From Pseudeuparius sepicola (taxonomy: Eukaryota; Arthropoda; Insecta; Coleoptera; Anthribidae), in the NCBI GenBank assembly GCA_963920635.1, contig OY987308.1, positions 9,304,225 through 9,368,224 on the forward strand: a DNA stretch of 64,000 nt, given 5' to 3'. The translations under genes were made by a program, and so were the position numbers. Each line of letters begins with the position of its first letter. Position 1 is the first letter of the stretch. The notes beneath the pieces were generated by a model. It did not search any database and was not told where the DNA came from. It saw only the letters and a list, made by a program, of their open reading frames with translations. Below are positions 49,935 to 61,324 of the stretch, piece by piece.

Positions 49935-50874
49935 GTAAACGTAAGCTACCGTACAATACTGCAAATATTTTGAACAATTTTGTTTCCGTCATTTATTTAG
50001 ATCTCTTTTTGGTAATAGAAGACTTAAGTTGCCCCAAATCAAAAAACAAGCCTGTTGACAATCTTAGAGGTTTTCGTGTATCTACTGTGATTTTGTAATT
50101 TTTCGACATTTAAACTAGTAGAATGTTATAAATTATCAAAAATCAATCACTGTTGAAAATCTCAGACATTACGAGGACCTATTGTGGTTTTGTAATTTCT
50201 CAATACTATTTCAGTTTAAAGTAGTAAAAAGTGATTAACAAAAGTTCTTCAAAATAAAATCGTAAGCTCTGGAGCTAAACTTGTGAGATTAGAAAAATTT
50301 TGATTCCCGTGATCTCCTTTTCATAAAAGGAGACTAATGTTTTTTTTTGTGACAGCTGCAACGAAAGTTTATTATGAAAGGTTTTTCTGATTGGAAAAGT
50401 CCTAGTTTCTGAATTCCTAATTTCTTCGATACTACTTTACTAGTAAATGTACAAAACTGCAAATTTTTTAACAATATTGATTCCGTGGTTTATTTAGACC
50501 TCCTTTTGGTAAAACCAGACTAAAGTTGCCCCGAATAAAAAAAAACGTGCCCTGTTGACAGTCTTAGTGGCTCGCTTAGAGGTTTTCGTGTATCTACTGT
50601 GATTTAAACTAGTAAAATGTTATAATATCAAAAAACAATCACTGTTGAAATTCTCAGACATTTCAAGTATCTATTGTGGTTTCGTAATTTTTTGATACTA
50701 TTTCAGTTTAAAGAAGTAAAACTTGTGAAAATTTGAACAAATTTGATTCACGTGTTCAACTTTTTATAAAAGGAGACTAGTGAAACAGCTACAACAAAAT
50801 TTCATTATGAAACTTTTTTCTGGATGGAAAACTATTAGTTTCTAAATGTCTAATTTTTTCGATACTATTTTATC
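49935..50874 (+). repeat. Satellite unit 30, 940 bp, (m,n)=(0,0)
   Basis: Counterpart of unit 12, with the same join inside the c-type block. Carries ctgattgg in a, as do units 12, 27 and 28. Confidence 0.92.
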
Positions 50875-52747
50875 GTAAACGTAAGCTACCGTACAATACT
50901 GCAAATATTTTGAACAATTTTGTTTCCGTCATTTATTTAGATCTCTTTTTGGTAATAGAAGACTTAAGTTGCCCCAAATCAAAAAACAAGCCTGTTGACA
51001 ATCTTAGAGGTTTTCGTGTATCTACTGTGATTTTGTAATTTTTCGACATTTAAACTAGTAGAATGTTATAAATTATCAAAAATCAATCACTGTTGAAAAT
51101 CTCAGACATTACGAGGACCTATTGTGGTTTTGTAATTTCTCAATACTATTTCAGTTTAAAGTAGTAAAAAGTGATTAACAAAAGTTCTTCAAAATAAAAT
51201 CGTAAGCTCTGGAGCTAAACTTGTGAGATTAGAAAAATTTTGATTCCCGTGAACTCCTTTTCATAAAAGGAGACTAATGTTTTTTTTTGTGACAGCTGCA
51301 ACGAAAGTTTATTATGAAAGGTTTTTCTGGTTGGAAAAGTCCTAGTTTCTGAATTCCTAATTTCTTCGATACTACTTTACTAGTAAATGTACAAAACTGC
51401 AAATTTTTTAACAATATTAATTCCGTGGTTTATTTAGACCTCCTTTTGGTAAAACCAGACTAAAGTTGCCCCGAATAAAAAAAACGTGCCCTGTTGACAG
51501 TCTTAGTGGCTCGCTTAGAGGTTTTCGTGTATCTACTGTGATTTAAACTAGTAAAATGTTATAATATCAAAAAACAATCACTGTTGAAATTCTCAGACAT
51601 TTCGAATACCTAAAATGTTACTATTAATAGTTTTTCAGAATAAAATCGTATGCTCCAGAGCAAACCTTGTGAGATTTTGAACAATTTTGATTCCCGTGAT
51701 CTCCTTTTCATAAAAGAAGACTAAAGAACTAATGTTCTTTTTTTGTGACAGCTACAACAAAATTTCATAAACCTTGTGAGATTTTGAACAATTTTGATTC
51801 CCGTGATCTCCTTTTCATAAACGAAGACTAAAGAACTAATGTTCCTTTTTTGCGATAGCTACAACAAAATTTCATTATGAACGGTTTTTCTTAGTTTCTA
51901 AATCTCTACTTTTTTCGATACTATTTTACAGAAATCGTAAGCTGCCGCACAATACTGCAATGATTTTGAACAATTTTGTCTCCGTGATTTATTAGATCTC
52001 CTTTTGGTAAAAGAAGACTAAAGTTGCCCCGAATCAAAAAACATGTCCAGGTTTTCTTGTACATTTCGAGGACCTATTGTGTTTTAAAGTTTAAGGTAGT
52101 AAAAGTGATAACAAAAGTTCTTCAGAATAAAATCGTAAGCTCTGGAGCTCAACTTGTGAGATTAGAGAAATTTTGATTCCCGTGATCTCCTTTTCATAAA
52201 AGGAGACTAATGTTATTTTTTGTGACAGCTGCAACGAAAGTTTATTATGAAAGGTTTTTCTGGTTGGAAAAGTCCTAGTTTCTGAATTCCTAATTTCTTC
52301 GATACTACTTTACTAGTAAATGTACAAAACTGCAAATTTTTAAACAATATTGATTCCGTGGTTTATTTAGACCTCCTTTTGGTAAAACCAGACTAAAGTT
52401 GCCCCGAATAAAAAAAAACGTGCCCTGTTGACAGTCTTAGTGGCTCGCTTAGAGGTTTTCGTGTATCTACTGTGATTTAAACTAGTAAAATGTTATAATA
52501 TCAAAAAACAATCACTGTTGAAATTCTCAGACATTTCAAGTATCTATTGTGGTTTCGTAATTTTTTGATACTATTTCAGTTTAAAGAAGTAAAACTTGTG
52601 TAAATTTGAACAAATTTGATTCACGTGTTCAACTTTTTATAAAAGGAGACTAGTGAAACAGCTACAACAAAATTTCATTATGAAACTTTTTTCTGGATGG
52701 AAAACTATTAGTTTCTAAATGTCTAATTTTTTCGATACTATTTTATC
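50875..52747 (+). repeat. Satellite unit 31, 1873 bp, (m,n)=(1,0)
   Basis: Has gtgaactcc (about 51250) and gtgtaaatttg (about 52598). Private changes aatattaattcc (about 51415), tttaaggtag (about 52091) and tttttaaacaat (about 52336). Its 5' part matches the start of unit 13. Confidence 0.92.
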
Positions 52748-55176
52748 GTAAACGTAAGCTACCGTACAATACTGCAAATATTTTGAACAATTTTGTTTCC
52801 GTCATTTATTTAGATCTCTTTTTGGTAATAGAAGAATTAAGTTGCCCCAAATCAAAAAACAAGCCTGTTGACAATCTTAGAGGTTTTCGTGTATCTACTG
52901 TGATTTTGTAATTTTTCGACATTTAAACTAGTAGAATGTTATAAATTATCAAAAATCAATCACTGTTGAAAATCTCAGACATTACGAGGACCTATTGTGG
53001 TTTTGTAATTTCTCAATACTATTTCAGTTTAAAGTAGTAAAAAGTGATTAACAAAAGTTCTTCAAAATAAAATCGTAAGCTCTGGAGCTAAACTTGTGAG
53101 ATTAGAAAAATTTTGATTCCCGTGATCTCCTTTTCATAAAAGGAGACTAATGTTTTTTTTTTGTGACAGCTGCAACGAAAGTTATTATGAAAGGTTTTTC
53201 TGGTTGGAAAAGTCCTAGTTTCTGAATTCCTAATTTCTTCGATACTACTTTACTAGTAAATGTACAAAACTGCAAATTTTTTAACAATATTGATTCCGTG
53301 GTTTATTTAGACCTCCTTTTGGTAAAACCAGACTAAAGTTGCCCCGAATAAAAAAAAACGTGCCCTGTTGACAGTCTTAGTGGCTCGCTTAGAGGTTTTC
53401 GTGTATCTACTGTGATTTAAACTAGCAAAATGTTATAATATCAAAAAACAATCACTGTTGAAATTCTCAGACATTTCGAATACCTAAAATGTTACTATTA
53501 ATAGTTTTTCAGAATAAAATCGTATGCTCCAGAGCAAACCTTGTGAGATTTTGAACAATTTTGATTCCCGTGATCTCCTTTTCATAAAAGAGGACTAAAG
53601 AACTAATGTTCTTTTTTTGTGACAGCTACAACAAAATTTCATAAACCTTGTGAGATTTTGAACAATTTTGATTCCCGTGATCTCCTTTTCATAAACGAAG
53701 ACTAAAGAACTAATGTTCCTTTTTTGCGATAGCTACAACAAAATTTCATTATGAACGGTTTTTCTTAGTTTCTAAATCTCTACTTTTTTCGATACTATTT
53801 TACAGAAATCGTAAGCTGCCGCACAATACTGCAATGATTTTGAACAATTTTGTCTCCGTGATTTATTAGATCTCCTTTTGGTAAAAGAAGACTAAAGTTG
53901 CCCCGAATCAAAAAACATGTCCAGGTTTTCTTGTACATTTCGAGGACCTATTGTGTTTTAAAGTTTAAAGTAGTAAAAGTGATAACAAAAGTTCTTCAGA
54001 ATAAAATCGTAAGCTCTGGAGCTCAACTTGTGAGATTAGAGAAATTTTGATTCCCGTGATCTCCTTTTCATAAAAGGAGACTAATGTTTTTTTTTGTGAC
54101 AGCTGCAACGAAAGTTTATTATGAAAGGTTTTTCTGGTTGGAAAAGTCCTAGTTTCTGAATTCCTAATTTCTTCGATACTACTTTACTAGTAAATATACA
54201 AAACTGCAAATTTTTTAACAATATTGATTCCGTGGTTTATTTAGACCTCCTTTTGGTAAAACCAGACTAAAGTTGCCCCGAATAAAAAAAAACGTGCCCT
54301 GTTGACAGTCTTAGTGGCTCGCTTAGAGGTTTTCGTGTATCTACTGTGATTTAAACTAGTAAAATGTTATAATATCAAAAAACAATCACTGTTGAAATTC
54401 TCAGACATTTCGAATACCTAAAATGTTACTATTAATAGTTTTTCAGAATAAAATCGTATGCTCCAGAGCAAACCTTGTGAGATTTTGAACAATTTTGATT
54501 CCCGTGATCTCCTTTTCATAAAAGAAGACTAAAGAACTAATGTTCTTTTTTTGTGACAGCTACAACAAAATTTCATAAACCTTGTGAGATTTTGAACAAT
54601 TTTGATTCCCGTGATCTCCTTTTCATAAAAGAAGACTAAAGAACTAATGTTCCTTTTTTGCGATAGCTACAACAAAGTTTCATTATGAACGGTTTTTCTT
54701 AGTTTCTAAATCTCTACTTTTTTCGATACTATTTTACAGAAATCGTAAGCTGCCGCACAATACTGCAATGATTTTGACAATTTTGTCTCCGTGATTTATT
54801 AGATCTCCTTTTGGTAAAAGAAGACTAAAGTTGCCCCGAATCAAAAAACATGTCCAGTTGAAAGTCTTAGAGGTTTTCGTGTATCTACTGTGATTTTCTA
54901 ATTTTTCGACATTAAACTGTTATAAATTATCAAAAAACAATCAGTGTTTAATTTCTCAGACATTTCAAGTATCTATTGTGGTTTCGTAATTTTTTGATAC
55001 TATTTCAGTTTAAAGAAGTAAAACTTGTGAAAATTTGAACAAATTTGATTCACGTGTTCAACTTTTTATAAAAGGAGACTAGTGAAACAGCTACAACAAA
55101 ATTTCATTATGAAACTTTTTTCTGGATGGAAAACTATTAGTTTCTAAATGTCTAATTTTTTCGATACTATTTTATC
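52748..55176 (+). repeat. Satellite unit 32, 2429 bp, (m,n)=(1,1)
   Basis: Has gaagaattaag, ctagcaaaatg, aagaggac, aaatatac, caaagtttc and ttttgacaatttt. The 3' part matches unit 13. T10 run with a compensating one-T loss, as in unit 20. Confidence 0.92.
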
Positions 55177-57023
55177 GTAAACGTAAGCTACCGTACAATA
55201 CTGCAAATATTTTGAACAATTTTGTTTCCGTCATTTATTTAGATCTCTTTTTGGTAATAGAAGACTTAAGTTGCCCCAAATCAAAAAATAAGCCTGTTGA
55301 CAATCTTAGAGGTTTTCGTGTATCTACTGTGATTTTGTAATTTTTCGACATTTAAACTAGTAGAATGTTATAAATTATCAAAAATCAATCACTGTTGAAA
55401 ATCTCAGACATTACGAGGACCTATTGTGGTTTTGTAATTTCTCAATACTATTTCAGTTTAAAGTAGTAAAAAGTGATTAACAAAAGTTCTTCAAAATAAA
55501 ATCGTAAGCTCTGGAGCTAAACTTGTGAGATTAGAAAAATTTTGATTCCCGTGATCTCCTTTTCATAAAAGGAGACTAATGTTTTTTTTTGTGACAGCTG
55601 CAACGAAATTTTATTATGAAAGGTTTTTCTGGTTGGAAAAGTCCTAGTTTCTGAATTCCTAATTTCTTCGATACTACTTTACTAGTAAATGTACAAAACT
55701 GCAAATTTTTTAACAATATTGATTCCGTGGTTTATTTAGACCTCCTTTTGGTAAAACCAGACTAAAGTTGCCCCGAATAAAAAAAAACGTGCCCTGTTGA
55801 CAGTCTTAGTGGCTCGCTTAGAGGTTTTCGTGTATCTACTGTGATTTAAACTAGTAAAATGTTATAATATCAAAAAAATGATATAATAAAATGTTACTAT
55901 TAATAGTTTTTCAGAATAAAATCGTATGCTCCAGAGCAAACCTTGTGAGATTTTGAACAATTTTGATTCCCGTGATCTCCTTTTCATAAAAGAAGACTAA
56001 AGAACTAATGTTCTTTTTTTGTGACAGCTACAACAAAATTTCATAAACCTTGTGAGATTTTGAACAATTTTGATTCCCGTGATCTCCTTTTCATAAACGA
56101 AGACTAAAGAACTAATGTTCCTTTTTTGCGATAGCTACAACAAAATTTCATTATGAACGGTTTTTCTTAGTTTCTAAATCTCTACTTTTTTCGATACTAT
56201 TTTACAGAAATCGTAAGCTGCCGCACAATACTGCAATGATTTTGAACAATTTTGTCTCCGTGATTTATTAGATCTCCTTTTGGTAAAAGAAGACTAAAGT
56301 TGCCCCGAATCAAAAAACATGTCCAGGTTTTCTTGTACATTTCGAGGACCTATTGTGTTTTAAAGTTTAAAGTAGTAAAAGTGATAACAAAAGTTCTTCA
56401 GAATAAAATCGTAAGCTCTGGAGCTCAACTTGTGAGATTAGAGAAATTTTGATTCCCGTGATCTCCTTTTCATAAAAGGAGACTAATGTTATTTTTTGTG
56501 ACAGCTGCAACGAAAGTTTATTATGAAAGGTTTTTCTGGTTGGAAAAGTCCTAGTTTCTGAATTCCTAATTTCTTCGATACTACTTTACTAGTAAATGTA
56601 CAAAACTGCAAATTTTTTAACAATATTGATTCCGTGGTTTATTTAGACCTCCTTTTGGTAAAACCAGACTAAAGTTGCCCCGAATAAAAAAAAACGTGCC
56701 CTGTTGACAGTCTTAGTGGCTCGCTTAGAGGTTTTCGTGTATCTACTGTGATTTAAACTAGTAAAATGTTATAATATCAAAAAACAATCACTGTTGAAAT
56801 TCTCAGACATTTCAAGTATCTATTGTGGTTTCGTAATTTTTTGATACTATTTCAGTTTAAAGAAGTAAAACTTGTGAAAATTTGAACAAATTTGATTCAC
56901 GTGTTCAACTTTTTATAAAAGGAGACTAGTGAAACAGCTACAACAAAATTTCATTATGAAACTTTTTTCTGGATGGAAAACTATTAGTTTCTAAATGTCT
57001 AATTTTTTCGATACTATTTTATC
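55177..57023 (+). repeat. Satellite unit 33, 1847 bp, (m,n)=(1,0)
   Basis: Third copy of the altered-cs unit (units 1 and 14), with atgatataataaaatg at about 55878. It keeps gagctaaac, so the one-A loss arose only in the lineage of units 1 and 14. Confidence 0.93.
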
Positions 57024-58896
57024 GTAAACGTAAGCTACCGTACAATACTGCAAATATTTTGAACAATTTTGTTTCCGTCATTTATTTAGATCTCTTTTTG
57101 GTAATAGAAGACTTAAGTTGCCCCAAATCAAAAAACAAGCCTGTTGACAATCTTAGAGGTTTTCGTGTATCTACTGTGATTTTGTAATTTTTCGACATTT
57201 AAACTAGTAGAATGTTATAAATTATCAAAAATCAATCACTGTTGAAAATCTCAGACATTACGAGGACCTATTGTGGTTTTGTAATTTCTCAATACTATTT
57301 CAGTTTAAAGTAGTAAAAAGTGATTAACAAAAGTTCTTCAAAATAAAATCGTAAGCTCTGGAGCTAAACTTGTGAGATTAGAAAAATTTTGATTCCCGTG
57401 AACTCCTTTTCATAAAAGGAGACTAATGTTTTTTTTTGTGACAGCTGCAACGAAAGTTTATTATGAAAGGTTTTTCTGGTTGGAAAAGTCCTAGTTTCTG
57501 AATTCCTAATTTCTTCGATACTACTTTACTAGTAAATGTACAAAACTGCAAATTTTTTAACAATATTGATTCCGTGGTTTATTTAGACCTCCTTTTGGTA
57601 AAACCAGACTAAAGTTGCCCCGAATAAAAAAAACGTGCCCTGTTGACAGTCTTAGTGGCTCGCTTAGAGGTTTTCGTGTATCTACTGTGATTTAAACTAG
57701 TAAAATGTTATAATATCAAAAAACAATCACTGTTGAAATTCTCAGACATTTCGAATACCTAAAATGTTACTATTAATAGTTTTTCAGACTAAAATCGTAT
57801 GCTCCAGAGCAAACCTTGTGAGATTTTGAACAATTTTGATTCCCGTGATCTCCTTTTCATAAAAGAAGACTAAAGAACTAATGTTCTTTTTTTGTGACAG
57901 CTACAACAAAATTTCATAAACCTTGTGAGATTTTGAACAATTTTGATTCCCGTGATCTCCTTTTCATAAACGAAGACTAAAGAACTAATGTTCCTTTTTT
58001 GCGATAGCTACAACAAAATTTCATTATGAACGGTTTTTCTTAGTTTCTAAATCTCTACTTTTTTCGATACTATTTTACAGAAATCGTAAGCTGCCGCACA
58101 ATACTGCAATGATTTTGAACAATTTTGTCTCCGTGATTTATTAGATCTCCTTTTGGTAAAAGAAGACTAAAGTTGCCCCGAATCAAAAAACATGTCCAGG
58201 TTTTCTTGTACATTTCGAGGACCTATTGTGTTTTAAAGTTTAAAGTAGTAAAAGTGATAACAAAAGTTCTTCAGAATAAAATCGTAAGCTCTGGAGCTCA
58301 ACTTGTGAGATTAGAGAAATTTTGATTCCCGTGATCTCCTTTTCATAAAAGGAGACTAATGTTATTTTTTGTGACAGCTGCAACGAAAGTTTATTATGAA
58401 AGGTTTTTCTGGTTGGAAAAGTCCTAGTTTCTGAATTCCTAATTTCTTCGATACTACTTTACTAGTAAATGTACAAAACTGCAAATTTTTTAACAATATT
58501 GATTCCGTGGTTTATTTAGACCTCCTTTTGGTAAAACCAGACTAAAGTTGCCCCGAATAAAAAAAAACGTGCCCTGTTGACAGTCTTAGTGGCTCGCTTA
58601 GAGGTTTTCGTGTATCTACTGTGATTTAAACTAGTAAAATGTTATAATATCAAAAAACAATCACTGTTGAAATTCTCAGACATTTCAAGTATCTATTGTG
58701 GTTTCGTAATTTTTTGATACTATTTCAGTTTAAAGAAGTAAAACTTGTGTAAATTTGAACAAATTTGATTCACGTGTTCAACTTTTTATAAAAGGAGACT
58801 AGTGAAACAGCTACAACAAAATTTCATTATGAAACTTTTTTCTGGATGGAAAACTATTAGTTTCTAAATGTCTAATTTTTTCGATACTATTTTATC
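57024..58896 (+). repeat. Satellite unit 34, 1873 bp, (m,n)=(1,0)
   Basis: Same rare set as unit 2 (gtgaactcc, cagactaaaatcg, gtgtaaatttg). It takes the place of units 15 and 16 together. Confidence 0.93.
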
Positions 58897-61324
58897 GTAA
58901 ACGTAAGCTACCGTACAATACTGCAAATATTTTGAACAATTTTGTTTCCGTCATTTATTTAGATCTCTTTTTGGTAATAGAAGAATTAAGTTGCCCCAAA
59001 TCAAAAAACAAGCCTGTTGACAATCTTAGAGGTTTTCGTGTATCTACTGTGATTTTGTAATTTTTCGACATTTAAACTAGTAGAATGTTATAAATTATCA
59101 AAAATCAATCACTGTTGAAAATCTCAGACATTACGAGGACCTATTGTGGTTTTGTAATTTCTCAATACTATTTCAGTTTAAAGTAGTAAAAAGTGATTAA
59201 CAAAAGTTCTTCAAAATAAAATCGTAAGCTCTGGAGCTAAACTTGTGAGATTAGAAAAATTTTGATTCCCGTGATCTCCTTTTCATAAAAGGAGACTAAT
59301 GTTTTTTTTTGTGACAGCTGCAACGAAAGTTATTATGAAAGGTTTTTCTGGTTGGAAAAGTCCTAGTTTCTGAATTCCTAATTTCATCGATACTACTTTA
59401 CTAGTAAATGTACAAAACTGCAAATTTTTTAACAATATTGATTCCGTGGTTTATTTAGACCTCCTTTTGGTAAAACCAGACTAAAGTTGCCCCGAATAAA
59501 AAAAACGTGCCCTGTTGACAGTCTTAGTGGCTCGCTTAGAGGTTTTCGTGTATCTACTGTGATTTAAACTAGCAAAATGTTATAATATCAAAAAACAATC
59601 ACTGTTGAAATTCTCAGACATTTCGAATACCTAAAATGTTACTATTAATAGTTTTTCAGAATAAAATCGTATGCTCCAGAGCAAACCTTGTGAGATTTTG
59701 AACAATTTTGATTCCCGTGATCTCCTTTTCATAAAAGAGGACTAAAGAACTAATGTTCTTTTTTTGTGACAGCTACAACAAAATTTCATAAACCTTGTGA
59801 GATTTTGAACAATTTTGATTCCCGTGATCTCCTTTTCATAAACGAAGACTAAAGAACTAATGTTCCTTTTTTGCGATAGCTACAACAAAATTTCATTATG
59901 AACGGTTTTTCTTAGTTTCTAAATCTCTACTTTTTTCGATACTATTTTACAGAAATCGTAAGCTGCCGCACAATACTGCAATGATTTTGATCAATTTTGT
60001 CTCCGTGATTTATTAGATCTCCTTTTGGTAAAAGAAGACTAAAGTTGCCCCGAATCAAAAAACATGTCCAGGTTTTCTTGTACATTTCGAGGACCTATTG
60101 TGTTTTAAAGTTTAAAGTAGTAAAAGTGATAACAAAAGTTCTTCAGAATAAAATCGTAAGCTCTGGAGCTCAACTTGTGAGATTAGAGAAATTTTGATTC
60201 CCGTGATCTCCTTTTCATAAAAGGAGACTAATGTTTTTTTTTGTGACAGCTGCAACGAAAGTTTATTATGAAAGGTTTTTCTGGTTGGAAAAGTCCTAGT
60301 TTCTGAATTCCTAATTTCTTCGATACTACTTTACTAGTAAATATACAAAACTGCAAATTTTTTAACAATATTGATTCCGTGGTTTATTTAGACCTCCTTT
60401 TGGTAAAACCAGACTAAAGTTGCCCCGAATAAAAAAAAACGTGCCCTGTTGACAGTCTTAGTGGCTCGCTTAGAGGTTTTCGTGTATCTACTGTGATTTA
60501 AACTAGTAAAATGTTATAATATCAAAAAACAATCACTGTTGAAATTCTCAGACATTTCGAATACCTAAAATGTTACTATTAATAGTTTTTCAGAATAAAA
60601 TCGTATGCTCCAGAGCAAACCTTGTGAGATTTTGAACAATTTTGATTCCCGTGATCTCCTTTTCATAAAAGAAGACTAAAGAACTAATGTTCTTTTTTTG
60701 TGACAGCTACAACAAAATTTCATAAACCTTGTGAGATTTTGAACAATTTTGATTCCCGTGATCTCCTTTTCATAAAAGAAGACTAAAGAACTAATGTTCC
60801 TTTTTTGCGATAGCTACAACAAAGTTTCATTATGAACGGTTTTTCTTAGTTTCTAAATCTCTACTTTTTTCGATACTATTTTACAGAAATCGTAAGCTGC
60901 CGCACAATACTGCAATGATTTTGAACAATTTTGTCTCCGTGATTTATTAGATCTCCTTTTGGTAAAAGAAGACTAAAGTTGCCCCGAATCAAAAAACATG
61001 TCCAGTTGAAAGTCTTAGAGGTTTTCGTGTATCTACTGTGATTTTCTAATTTTTCGACATTAAACTGTTATAAATTATCAAAAAACAATCAGTGTTTAAT
61101 TTCTCAAACATTTCAAGTATCTATTGTGGTTTCGTAATTTTTTGATACTATTTCAGTTTAAAGAAGTAAAACTTGTGAAAATTTGAACAAATTTGATTCA
61201 CGTGTTCAACTTTTTATAAAAGGAGACTAGTGAAACAGCTACAACAAAATTTCATTATGAAACTTTTTTCTGGATGGAAAACTATTAGTTTCTAAATGTC
61301 TAATTTTTTCGATACTATTTTATC
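58897..61324 (+). repeat. Satellite unit 35, 2428 bp, (m,n)=(1,1)
   Basis: Counterpart of unit 17, including gaagaattaag, catcgat, gatcaattttg and the rare ctcaaacatttc in c' (about 61105). Offset 32,489. Confidence 0.94.
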
